From Euperipatoides rowelli (taxonomy: Eukaryota > Onychophora > Udeonychophora > Euonychophora > Peripatopsidae): DNA of 15,276 nt. The notes under the pieces are model-generated. The model was not told the origin of the DNA, made no database searches, and was given only the letters and a program-made list of their open reading frames with translations. This document shows positions 1 to 8,509 of the stretch, in pieces; the first letter of the stretch is position 1; each line of letters begins with the position of its first letter. A program made the translations under genes and the position numbers. The stretch is from the NCBI GenBank assembly GCA_003024985.2, contig PXIH01S0007623.1; one strand, 5' to 3'.

Positions 1-2
1 CT

Positions 3-116
3 GGTGATGATGGGTTGGTAAGAACTGTCACACTTAAAACTGCCGGTGGACAGTTATCTTGACCAGTGGTCAAACTTTCTCCTTTACCACTGGATGAAAT
101 TGAACTGTCAAGCTAA
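3..116 (+). pseudogene. BEL/Pao retrotransposon Pol C-terminal tail (broken)
   Basis: This frame is open from the window edge to a TAA at 114-116, apart from one TGA at 60-62. It reads GDDGLVRTVTLKTAGGQL, then the stop, then PVVKLSPLPLDE. The pattern (G.DGLVR.V.(V/L)(K/R)T..G...RPV.KL.PLP) is the C-terminal tail after the integrase in BEL/Pao polyproteins (DUF5641-type region). The TGA sits where the family normally has the Arg of RPV, so a point mutation is the likely cause. The rest of the element lies off the left edge. It is followed by a polypurine tract and LTR-like sequence, as expected for a 3' end. It lies in sense on the plus strand, antisense to the MITOK homologue. Family assignment is by remembered motif only. 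Confidence 0.72.
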
Positions 117-160
117 GGGGTGATGAAAGATTGTAATATATTGTTGAAACCACTGTTTCA

Positions 161-172
161 AGGTGGGCGGCA
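161..172 (+). other. Polypurine tract before 3' LTR
   Basis: AGGTGGGCGGCA lies directly before a TGTTTAGCC that suits an LTR start, 45 bases after the stop codon of the BEL/Pao tail. A purine-rich tract next to TG is the plus-strand priming site of LTR elements. This is inferred from position and composition. Confidence 0.5.
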
Positions 173-631
173 TGTTTAGCCATAATGTCTTAATTTTATA
201 ATGTTTTTAATCTCAGTATTTTAATTCATGTTATAATTTCTTACTAATTTTGTTTTGTTTGTCTGTGCTATCGATTGTTTTCCTGGCACTGTTTTGTGCT
301 GAGTTCAGCAGGTCACCAATGAGAGGGGGAATGCTGGGAAGGCTTGGGTTGAGTAGCCATATTGTGTTTTTTTTTTGTACAGCAGTGAACTGCTCCTTTA
401 GGCTGACAATCGAACACCCTTGACCATGATGTTCGTTGTAGACAGATAAATAGTGCAGTGAAAATAAAAGATTAGTGTATAAACTTGGATTAGGAAATTA
501 CTTACCATACCATGATCAACAAAACTATTGAGAAATTTCGTTTAAAATAGTATTTTTGTCTCTTTTGAGTGTTTGTTACCATCTATTCTAGTGGCCAAAA
601 GAAATCTCACAAACTTTGTTGTGAATTGACA
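173..631 (+). mobile_element. Probable 3' LTR of BEL/Pao element
   Basis: The stretch begins with TGTT right after the polypurine tract and contains an AATAAA polyadenylation signal at 463-468. A possible end is the ...TTGACA that finishes at 631, which gives a TG...CA unit of about 460 bp. The right boundary is uncertain: ends between about 515 and 631 are possible, and the 5' LTR and target-site duplication lie outside the window, so they cannot be compared. The element would sit inside the first MITOK intron, on the opposite strand. Confidence 0.45.
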
Positions 632-1529
632 GGTGCATAAATATCAACGTAAGTATTTTTTTATTATAATAAAATTAGATAATTTTATTCTTGGGAAGAT
701 ATGTCCCAGTAGTCATTGTTATGTGGGCTTACAGCAGCCCAATTCCATTTTAGGATGAACCACCAAAAAAAAAAAAAAAGCTTAAAAAAATTGTGTAATT
801 TGAAATCTAATGAAGACCTTGATCTGTATCATAATAGTGATTATGGAGATTGATTAAATCAACACAGGTTATATAGCCTACTCATATTGTTCCAGTAAAC
901 AAGTCTACTAGGAAAGTACAGTATATCCCATAATCCCAATTTTAAATACGATAAAATAACTTTTGCAATTAATATATAAATATTTCTAGTATTTTAAGAT
1001 TTATTTATATAGAAAACATATATTTTTTTAAAAAAAATAAAAATTAGTCTTGAAAGAGGAATTGTTTATTTAAAATATCGCAAAGATGGATTCTTGTATA
1101 ATTTATTTATACCATGATTGTACCAGGGGTGGTATGGAAAACCACTATATTAGAGAATGATATAGCTATTACTGTTTCCTTCGTTTATAAAAAAAAAAAA
1201 TCTAAATTAGACCCAGGTGAATGGATTGGATCGGGCATGGCCGCATAGTACTTTAAACCTTGTAAAGAGGGTTAATTCTCCCTTCTCCTAGATTAGTCTT
1301 GATAAACATAGTCTTTTTTTCTTTTCTAGGCTATATATTCTTAATCTTGTCAATGGTTGCTCCACTAGTTTTAAGGCACCGTACCCAAAGTATTTAGCAA
1401 TAATTAGAAGTCACTACTTCATTCAAACTTTTGAAAAATTTAATTAAAGCAGACTGGATTGGTGTAATTCCTTTGCACACAAAAAAAATTACTTTGTAAA
1501 AAGAATGAAAATTTAAGCAATATACCTAC
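632..1529 (-). other. MITOK/CCDC51 intron sequence, nothing recognised
   Basis: This is AT-rich non-coding sequence left of the MITOK donor site. It holds A-runs (about 766-779, 1189-1200), a T-run near 1314 and AT-rich low-complexity sequence around 960-1050. I looked on the minus strand for the next MITOK exon, which should encode a long coiled coil, and saw none, so it probably lies beyond the left edge. Confidence 0.5.
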
Positions 1530-1763
1530 CCATAATACTTTGTTTTGGGCCTCTTTGACTTCGGTTAAGCCAACAAAATCTTCATATTTTAAAAATAATT
1601 CTCCGGTTTTACCACCCGGCCATGGTATTTCACGAGGTTTTAACGGTTCAGTAGAAAAGTTATGTGACATTAGCATATTTCCGTTTGCAAAAACACAAGG
1701 AACAAAACAGTTAAAAGATCTACTGTAAAAAGACCATGCAAAGCATTGAATACGCACTGCCAT
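1530..1763 (-). CDS. CCDC51: CCDC51/MITOK homologue, first coding exon (partial gene)
   Basis: CCDC51 (MITOK) is the pore-forming subunit of the mitochondrial ATP-sensitive potassium channel in the inner membrane. This exon encodes 78 residues and the gene runs leftward. Near its C-terminal end it reads LKYEDFVGLTEVKEAQNKVL, which closely matches the human stretch RYEEFVGLNEVREAQGKV that opens the coiled-coil region. The N-terminus, MAVRIQCFAWSFYSRSF, is Arg/Ser/Phe-rich and almost free of acidic residues, like a mitochondrial presequence. I chose the ATG at 1763-1761 because it has A at -3 and G at +4. An in-frame ATG at 1814 has a poor context and adds a less presequence-like stretch. The exon closes in phase 0 after the TGG codon at a GTAGGT donor (1529-1524). 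A TTTTTACAG on the minus strand ending at 1723 could be an acceptor, in which case the true start lies farther upstream. Transmembrane segments and the rest of the coiled coil are off the window. Confidence 0.8.
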
Positions 1764-2746
1764 GCTAAATCCAAAGATCCAATCCAGTGAATCCACCCAA
1801 TGAAAAACATTCAAGACAGGCCAACAATAGCCTAAATCTCGTTTGTAGCATTTATTTATATCACATGACTAGCAGCCTTATTATTTTTTTTTCTGGTTTA
1901 TTTTAAACTATCCCAGCCTGAACCCTAATTCCGTATTAAAGAATTATGCCCCAAACCTATGATAATCAATAGAAGAGGTGTAAAAACCTTTTTTTGATCA
2001 CTTTGACAAATTTTGCACAACTTTCGTGAAACATGCGCAGTCTATTAGTGGAGGTTGAAACATGCGCTGTGGTTGCTAGTGGAGATCCTTCAAGCTTGAT
2101 GGTTGCATGGGAAAATTAAGAGATGATGCGAAATTTAGGCCCTTTTGACAGGCCTCATTGCTGCCCTGAAAAAACTACTACTGCAGATGTAAATCAACGG
2201 TAGTACTCTTTTTTAGCATTCGGAAACTAGTAAAAAGCAACAAGATATAATTAGCATATATATTATAATTCACGATCTACAGTATTATTTGGCTTAGGAT
2301 TCACTCTGAATTAGACTGTCTATTGTTTTTTATTTTATTATTAGTTATGTCTGGCACCTACTTAATCTTAAATGGCAACCGGTTGATAACACTAGTAAAA
2401 TAATTATCCTTGGATGTACAGTATATACTCTATATTGTGTAAATATACTGTGCTTAAATGATCTTATCAAATCGATAAAGTGTATAATAATTTGGTAAAT
2501 AATATTTAATTTGAAATCATCTCTAAAATTATAGAAATTAAATGGTTTTAAAATCTACGCTGGGAGCACCTGGTGAAATCATCCGTTAGCTTAGGAACAT
2601 TTATGGTATAAATTTTTAATTATTTTAAGTAAGTCAGAGTTAAAAAATAATAACTTTAAATGTAAAATGTTTTATTTTAAAAATAGTTTTTATTAGGGAA
2701 TAGTCTGGCCTATTTTTTAATATAAACTTTATTTTTATAGATAAAA
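1764..2746. promoter_or_regulatory. Divergent intergenic promoter between MITOK and ALG12
   Basis: The two start codons face away from each other across 983 bp, so both promoters and 5' leaders must fit here or share elements. A tandem-duplicated TGAAACATGCGC element lies at 2027-2067, and an ATCACATGAC (E-box-like CACATG) lies at about 1859-1868. No convincing TATA box is placed at either gene. TTTTTATAG ending at 2740 looks like a 3' splice site, so ALG12 may have a non-coding first exon inside this interval. Bidirectional function is inferred from the layout. Confidence 0.6.
2027..2084. repeat. 29-bp tandem duplication with ATGCGC promoter element
   Basis: TGAAACATGCGC occurs at 2027-2038 and again at 2056-2067, exactly 29 bp apart. 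Each copy is followed by a related tail ending in TAGTGGAG. ATGCGC is a half-site of the NRF-1 type (consensus GCGCATGCGC), a factor common in bidirectional promoters of mitochondrial and housekeeping genes. The binding interpretation is inference; the duplication is visible directly. Confidence 0.6.
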
Positions 2747-2887
2747 ATGCGTCGTCTCCGGTTTGATTGGATTCTGCCCGTGGTCGCAGCCACTCATCTG
2801 TTTTTGTGTCCATATACTAAAGTAGAAGAAAGCTTTAACATGCAAGCAATGCATGACCTTATTTACCATAGGACAAACATTAAAGAG
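2747..2887 (+). CDS. ALG12: ALG12 mannosyltransferase, coding exon 1
   Basis: ALG12 adds an alpha-1,6-linked mannose from dolichyl-phosphate-mannose to the lipid-linked Man7GlcNAc2 precursor in the ER lumen during N-glycan assembly (GT22 family). The exon encodes 47 residues. After a hydrophobic stretch (about residues 8-21) comes [19 protein letters not shown], nearly identical to human [19 protein letters not shown]. The TKVEESFN loop holds the acidic pair conserved near the N-terminus of GT22 enzymes. Met1 fits: ATAAAAATGC has A at -3, and the preceding TTTTTATAG may be an acceptor of a 5' UTR intron. The exon ends in phase 0 after GAG (Glu47), matching the Glu/Gln before YDH in human. The donor is GTCAN, with an ambiguous base at 2892, so it is weak as written. 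Confidence 0.93.
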
Positions 2888-3867
2888 GTCANCTTTTTTA
2901 ATATTACACTACATATAGATTTAATTAGCCTACAATATTTAATGGATTATCTAATTTATGAATATTGCTAACCATATTTCGTCAAAGGTGTGTTGGAAAA
3001 AATATATATATATGCTTGCAGGAGTATTTGCAGTTAAATATTGGTCTAATTGTAATCAATTTTATTTAGGTCTATAATCGAAAGCTTTTTTCAAATCTTT
3101 AGAAGAAAAAAAAAAGTCCCTTGCTCTCTTTTTTTTATTATTACCTGGGTAACCATAGTTACACCACATACAGTATTTTATGTTATTTTTTTTTCTATTT
3201 GATTTATTTTTAATATTAAAATAAAAAAATTTAATTTTAATTTCTTCCTGTTATTTGTTCAATTTAAGTTATTAGATTTATAAAGCTAATAAAGATAAAG
3301 CTGATGAAATTGTGTCTCTTAAAATAGTTTTGTTTTCACTATTCTCACTAAATATTTACAAAATATTAAAGCTAGTGTTTGAATTATTTAATTAAATATT
3401 ACTATAATTTATATTAGAAAAAAAAAAGCCAAAATATAATTCTGGATTAAGATAGAAAATGAGGCTTCTACATTTTAAATCTACAAGTGTTTTTAAGGTT
3501 AAACCTGCGTATTTCGAATTATTTTTTATGGGTTGAATTAAAAATGGCTTAAAAGTGTTAATTTTACCAATTACAGATTATTCCTAATTTCCTAGTATCC
3601 ATTATTTAAATACCATTTGTAACAAACTATATAACTTTTTAATTCAACACTACAAATAGTTCTGTTTATACTTTATTGATGAATAGACCTATTAGTCAAT
3701 TAGATTTGAAATAAATCAGTGCTCTTTCAATAAAGATGATATTTACATAAACAAACCATAAAGCTATCCTAGTGTTCTACAAGTGAGAATTTGACATAAT
3801 TAAAGTAATTATTTAGAATGTATTGCACTCAGGCCTAGTNTTAGTATTTGTATATGCTTGTAGGGGC
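2888..3867. other. Intronic AT-rich sequence, no gene seen
   Basis: The stretch shows a short (AT)n run near 3001-3013, several A- and T-homopolymers (3107-3116, 3127-3137, 3187-3195, 3418-3427) and one N at 3840. No exon or mobile-element protein was recognised. Confidence 0.6.
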
Positions 3868-4006
3868 TAGGGATAATATAAAAAGAGAGGAGGGGGTTGA
3901 GGATGAAGGGGAAAATGAAGAGATAGCTGGGTTTTAAGGGAGGGGGAAATTGGTTGGGATGGGTAAAGGTTTATTGGTTGATTGGGAAAGAAGGGTGGAT
4001 TTAATA
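3868..4006 (+). repeat. G-rich, cytosine-free block
   Basis: These 139 bases contain a single C (at 3927) and many G runs (GGGGG, GGGG, GGG), while the flanks are ordinary AT-rich sequence. The core at about 3938-3963 has four G3+ runs with loops of 1, 9 and 2 bases, a possible long-loop G-quadruplex on the coding strand of ALG12. The following 4007-4135 stretch is more balanced in base content and contains AATAAA near 4109, so the whole could be the 3' end of an unidentified retroposon. Confidence 0.55.
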
Positions 4007-5279
4007 CAAACCGGCTAACATGTCGATGACTCCGGAGATAAGGAGCAGCCAGATTTCATCCTATCCTATGGATAATTAAGCAAGTTTTAGAAACTTGTGT
4101 CAGCTTTGAATAAAGTCTAGTATTTTTTTTATCTTGCAACTCTGTGCATTAGATGGCATTTAAAAAAATATTAAAAAGTAAATTATTATCCAGCAATCCA
4201 ATTTAGAAAAGCTATTTTATTTTTCTTAATACCGGTGCCATATTTTTTTATTATCACTATTAAACTTTGTGCCCTCAATTCTTCAAGAATTGGTTTACAA
4301 CTATGAGGAAGTATGGATTACTTATATGGTTTAAGATTGAAGATCCTGAGACATAAAGGCTTGTAAAAGAATATGTTTTTAATTCCCACAATTTTCTAAT
4401 ATATATATTTTTTAAAAATCTTATATTTCCACAAATTATATTGCCTACATGTTTAATTATAAACAATGACTTGATAAAAATATATAGGCTTACACTTAGA
4501 ATTACATATGGTTCAATTAACAGTAATGAAAAAAATTCATCATCAGTATAATAATATTTTTAAATTATGGACTAGTTTTTCCTGGCAAAATTTCATCTGA
4601 TTAGTCAGTTGTGAAAATTTCCTAGGAATATTTGATAGCTTTAGTTAAATCATCATAACTCTTTGATTCTGCAATATAATATAGGAAGAAAAAATGTTTA
4701 GACTTAGAATGGACAGTTTATTAATTTTTGTTTATCGGTCTTAATTTATTTTTTGTATATTTTCAAAGCNTAAGGAAGAAAAAATATCTATCAGTGAATT
4801 ACTTTGCAAAGTGGTATGCTTATTAAATTCACATGCTTTAAAAATTGTAGTGTATAATACTACGCAAACAGCATGTTTGAGTTCGATTATATAGACTAAG
4901 TATCAACTTTTGACTTTATCCTATTAATTTTCCGGTTTTGCGTACTATTATAAAAGACAACGGTGATCCGGTGGATTGTAAAATGTTAAACCATCATAAA
5001 AAATTGATGAATGTATTGGGAAGTGACCAAAGGTTAATCAGACATGATCTTTTCTTTCACTCATACAGTGACAATATCTCTGCACTTTATGTGGAATATT
5101 AATAAAAAGCTGTCAGCATGCTATCAATCTCAATTCTTATCTTTCTAAGATATTTTTTTTCACATACAGAAAATTTATTTATAACCAAGATAAAATGGGA
5201 GAATCACAAATATCTTGAACTCCATTAGTAGATTGGCCATTACTGTTTCAGCCAAGGGAGTTTTTGTGCTTTTGACTTA
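4007..5279. other. Intronic sequence, no gene seen
   Basis: This is AT-rich sequence with one N at 4770. The first 130 bases are less AT-rich and end with AATAAAG then a T-run, which may belong to the same unidentified repeat as the G-rich block before it. No coding similarity was recognised on either strand. Confidence 0.5.
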
Positions 5280-5610
5280 TTGGCAGATAATTCTTTTAGA
5301 AACTTTACAAAATATATAAATGGTTTTTCAAGGCTTTCTTTTCCTAAAAGATTAGCCAAAATAAATTTACTCACCCCTTTTCAAAAATTAGTACAAAATG
5401 ATCTAATTTTTATGTGTAGCAAATTTTTTAAAAAAAAAAAAAATAGTTCAGATTACTTTACAATTAATAGTAGAATATCTATTAGATCTCATGAATTTTC
5501 AGTAACAAACAGCTATTAGATCTAAATTCATAACACATAGAGCTATAAATCTTTGGAACCTTTTTCAAAATCAGTTTTTCCTTTCAACCGACCTCAACAA
5601 TTTTAAATAA
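5280..5610 (+). pseudogene. Non-LTR (LINE) reverse transcriptase ORF2 C-terminal tail, broken
   Basis: The first frame (5280-5516) contains FTKYINGFSRLSFPKRLAKI followed by NLLTPFQKLVQNDLIFM. This corresponds to the (R)FTK.I.G...LSYPERL..L.L..LE.RR...DLI.M motif at the end of LINE ORF2 proteins of the Jockey/CR1 type. The tail continues after a +1 frameshift at 5530-5610 as ITHRAINLWNLFQNQ and STDLNNFK, matching the usual R.INLWN.LP......LN.FK ending, and stops with TAA at 5608. A run of 13 A at 5433-5445 produces a spurious Lys-rich patch. The catalytic RT domain and endonuclease are missing, consistent with a 5'-truncated, decayed insertion in the ALG12 intron. Exact clade not determined. 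Confidence 0.8.
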
Positions 5611-5676
5611 AATTCTTATTGTTTTGTAAAGTCGAAAATAGATCCATTGTCCCTGTCCAATTTATGATATACTGTA

Positions 5677-6241
5677 CAGTAAAACCTGTCTTGAGAGACC
5701 ACCCCTTCTGCCATGAAATAATGGTCTCTCAAAACAGGTGGTCTCTCAAAAGAAAACCTGTTTTGAGAGACCATTCCTTCTGCCATGAAATAGCAGTCTC
5801 TCAAAACAGGTGGTCTCTCAAAAGAAAACGTGTCTTGAAAGGCCACCTCTTCTGCTATAAAATAACGGTCTTTCAAAGGAGGTGGTTTCTAAAATAAACT
5901 TCACCCTTTTTTCAACAAACAGTGCTCTCTCAAAAATCCCAATACGATATTGAAATTCAGTGCAATGTTATATTTTTAGGCATTTACACATTTGTTTAAA
6001 TTTGCTTTTTTTATTAATTTTGTCTGAATAAAAAAAAGGCACACTTTCTACAACTCGTGGTCTTACAAAAAAAGCTGAATCAATATGCTTGGAATTTAAA
6101 AAGGCTGACCACTGGTCATGTTAGAGAGGTGGTCTTTAATAAGAGGTCATTTGTGTGAAAAATTGATTGGTGCAAAGAAATTGTGGTCTCTAAAGGCAGG
6201 TGGTCTCTAATAGCTGGGGTCTCTCAAGACAGGTTTTACTG
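5677..6241. mobile_element. TA-flanked MITE of pogo/Tc1-mariner type
   Basis: The element starts CAGTAAAACCTGTCTTGAG and ends with the exact reverse complement. The terminal inverted repeats are 24 bp without a mismatch (5677-5700 and 6218-6241), and TA lies on both sides (5675-5676, 6242-6243). TA target duplication and a CAGTAAAACC-type terminus are typical of pogo/Tigger-like members of the Tc1/mariner superfamily. No transposase is encoded, so it is non-autonomous (565 bp). Long open frames on both strands here are by-products of the internal repeats and are not genes. Family name is inferred from termini only. Confidence 0.85.
5681..5896. repeat. Three 72-bp tandem units, each self-complementary
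   Basis: The units begin at 5681, 5753 and 5825 (AAAACCTG/AAAACGTG), a 72-bp period. Each unit contains CCTGTYTTGAGAGACC followed by its inverted partner GGTCTCTCAAAACAGG across a loop with CTTCTGCCATGAAATA, so each can form a hairpin. The third copy is more diverged. The units look like internal copies of the element's own terminus. Confidence 0.85.
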
Positions 6242-6682
6242 TATTCATCTTGTTTTATTTTAGCCTATATCTTATAATTTTGTTTGTTTTGTTCTTTTCT
6301 CATTTGTTTTATGTTACTATAATTCAGCCGTATTTATATAATAAGACATTGTCTTTTCCCAATTGTTTATTGGTTTTAGTTAAATAATTAAATAAATAAA
6401 GTACCGTAAAATCTATCATGTTTCAATGGTGTCACTGTAGTACTGTATGGGCAGTATGGCTGTAAATGTTTTTATCTTGAAGCTGTATTTGGTACATTAG
6501 ACTCGCCCAAAATTGATTCAGACTTATTCCTGATTGTTATCCTGGTAAAAAAAAATTTGCATAAGCTTACTTTTTTTTTTTCTAAAGTACCGAACGAATG
6601 GTAAGTTACTTATCTTATGTGAAAGCATTACTTAACAGAAATAAAGAAAATTTGATCAAAAAATCACTTAAGAAGTTTGGGC
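6242..6682. other. Intronic sequence between MITE and fold-back
   Basis: Ordinary AT-rich sequence with A- and T-runs near 6549 and 6572. I saw no coding or repeat signal beyond short words. Confidence 0.5.
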
Positions 6683-6830
6683 ATTATCACTTCTATTAAA
6701 GGAGCAGATCACAAAGAATTCCATTCATAAACTGTTGATAATAAAATTCAATAGTTCACTATTGAACTTTATTATCAACAGAATATGAATTGATTTCTTT
6801 GTGACCGGCTCTTTTAATAAAAGTGATGTT
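6683..6830. repeat. 148-bp imperfect palindrome (fold-back)
   Basis: The left arm (6683-6754) and right arm (6759-6830) are inverted copies of each other, centred on TTCAATAG-TTCA-CTATTGAA. Paired landmarks include TTGATAATAAAATTCAATAG with CTATTGAACTTTATTATCAA, and ATCACAAAGAA with TTTCTTTGTGAC. Arms of about 72 bp with some mismatches suggest a tiny fold-back element or a recent inverted duplication. Target duplications are not clear. Confidence 0.8.
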
Positions 6831-7057
6831 TTTTTTTTAAAAAAGAAATATAAGCCTATATTTTATTTAATTCTTTATTTTGACCATTTCTTAACCTGAT
6901 GGTTGTAAAATTTAGTACAGAGCAAATGATAGTTTATTTTATCGGTCCTTGTGATGTGAAAGTAAATTTCAAAGTCCAAAGCAGAGTTATAAAGTTGTTT
7001 ATGCACATGCTATATATATACAGTAATTATTAAATGGCCTCTCTGTGTCTTTTTTAG

Positions 7058-7163
7058 GTGTTCAAAGCTCTGAAAGAGAATGTAGGAAGACATTGAGCTG
7101 TTCAATGATGCCAGTAGCATGCATGCTCATTTAATAAAGCAGAAAAGTGTTGTACAAGTACGA
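7058..7163 (+). pseudogene. Unidentified exon-like segment in ALG12 intron 1
   Basis: A good 3' splice site (CTGTGTCTTTTTTAG, ending 7057) precedes VFKALKENV in one frame, which stops at TGA 7094-7096. A second frame then reads ELFNDASSMHAHLIKQK and SVVQVR up to a GTGAAA that could serve as donor (7164). The amino-acid composition is helix-like and unlike the surrounding intron. Joining both parts would need one indel, so this may be a decayed exon, a retrocopy fragment or chance. I do not recognise the family. It cannot be an ALG12 exon, because exons 1 and 2 join directly. Confidence 0.35.
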
Positions 7164-8274
7164 GTGAAAAAAAAATTGTTATGCTGTCTGATTTATAGAT
7201 CATAGACCACAAAAGCATTTGCACTTTGATTCCTACATCATTGGATTAAATAGTTTTAAAAGTCTATCTCACACTATAATTGGTACTCTGGAGTTTTCTA
7301 TACAATTGGCCCGCAAACTTTGGAGCTACTTTTACCTTAAAGTTTCAAAAATTCTTACCCAGGACAGGGAAGTTCATAAGTAGCCAAAAATGGCACCATT
7401 TGTATCTGTTATGAAGTGAGTATTTCAAGCTTACAGACATGGGGAATTATGATGATCTCCATATTTTATTCTTTGTGATTTGAAAGAGTTAAAGAATCAT
7501 TGAAAGCATAAATCGATAATTAAGAGGTTTAAAAACTAGCTTGATGCCATTGTTTTAGCAAAGGAATGATCTGTAAGCCTATAGCCTTTGCATTTAATAT
7601 TTTTTAACAATTTTGTTTGTACGTCTGGATTAGTCAAACGTTCAACTTAGAGAATGCCATTTTGCTCTTATTCATTTACATACTTTTTTAACATATGGAA
7701 GTTTGAAAATTGAAATGGTTTCTAAGTTCAAAATATGCAACAAACACTCCCTCCCCCTCACCACTATCATCCCGACCATTGATGGGACTGATTGACTTTG
7801 AGATCACAGTCTTGTCTCTATTCATTCTATACTGTATATATTTTGACAAAATGTGGAAAGACAGACCCTGTCTTTAATATAAAAATTTCAAAGGTCAAAG
7901 TTGCAGAATTAATTTTTTATCTTGAATCATGTGTTTGGGATATCACCTTGGCGGTTAAGCTTTAAAGTAACCTTTACTATCAAATATACGGAAAAACATA
8001 TATTGCCTATTTAAATGTGTGATCAAATAGGAATAACTTGCAGGAAATATTAATAAAATACAGTATAATGATTATTGTAATAATACAGAAGCATGATATT
8101 ACTGTACACAAGAATATGAAATAATTATAAGTCTCTCTTTTTTTTTTCTAGACTTGTTTTTTTACTATTTGTATTAATTTATTTATTAAATAGAAATTCA
8201 GCAAGACTAAATCCAATATTTGTCATGATAGCCTAAAAAGTAAAATTTTAAAATGCTTTTTTTTTTTTTTTTAG
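7164..8274. other. 3' part of ALG12 intron 1, nothing recognised
   Basis: The stretch is AT-rich with a short C-rich patch (7748-7777) and the long T-tract serving the exon 2 acceptor (about 8257-8272). No gene or element was recognised. Confidence 0.55.
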
Positions 8275-8407
8275 TATGATCACCTGGAATTTCCAGGTGT
8301 TGTCCCAAGATCTTTTATTGGTCCTGTTATGATATCAGCTTTGGCAGCACCATTTATTTTCATCGCCAACTCTTTACAAGCTCATAAATTTGTTTCTCAG
8401 TATATTG
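8275..8407 (+). CDS. ALG12: ALG12 mannosyltransferase, coding exon 2
   Basis: This exon is 133 bp: 44 codons plus one base (phase 1 exit). It reads [20 protein letters not shown], then [19 protein letters not shown] and VSQYI. Human ALG12 has [20 protein letters not shown] at the same place, so identity is clear and no frameshift is seen. The second part is hydrophobic and corresponds to a membrane segment. The acceptor is a strong poly-T tract then TTTAG; the donor is GTAGGT at 8408-8413. Exit after the first base of a codon suits the conserved Val that follows in human. Exons 1 and 2 together give 91 residues of a protein of roughly 490, so the gene continues beyond what I could identify. 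Confidence 0.93.
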
Positions 8408-8509
8408 GTAGGTCTTCATTTATTTAATTTTTATTATTGGATAAGGATTTCCAAAATTTTGTTAAAAAGTTGGATTTTGTTTTATTATTTTCTCAAATCA
8501 AAAAAAAAA

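Larger units (their letters stand above)
2888..8274 (+). other. ALG12 intron 1 (5387 bp, phase 0)
   Basis: The intron is bounded by GTCAN at 2888 and a long T-tract ending in TTTAG at 8274. Joining the flanking codons gives NIKE followed by YDHLEFPG, which restores the ALG12 family sequence without a gap. Mobile-element fragments inside are listed separately. An apparent open frame running past 2887 reads into the intron and is not coding. Confidence 0.88.

Noticed and set aside
1540-1728. 62-codon plus-strand open frame
   Set aside because: It lies opposite the MITOK exon, whose minus-strand protein has a clear family match. This frame is its shadow.
2888-2971. ALG12 reading frame continuing past exon 1
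   Set aside because: The residues after Glu47 do not match the family, while exon 2 at 8275 continues it exactly, so this is intron.
4275-4466. 63-codon minus-strand frame
   Set aside because: It has AT-rich composition, no recognisable motif and no splice or promoter context.
5616-5897. Overlapping open frames on both strands with repeated peptide units (VLRDH-type)
   Set aside because: They are translations of the three 72-bp units of the MITE. The self-complementary units give similar peptides on both strands, and there is no codon or domain signal.
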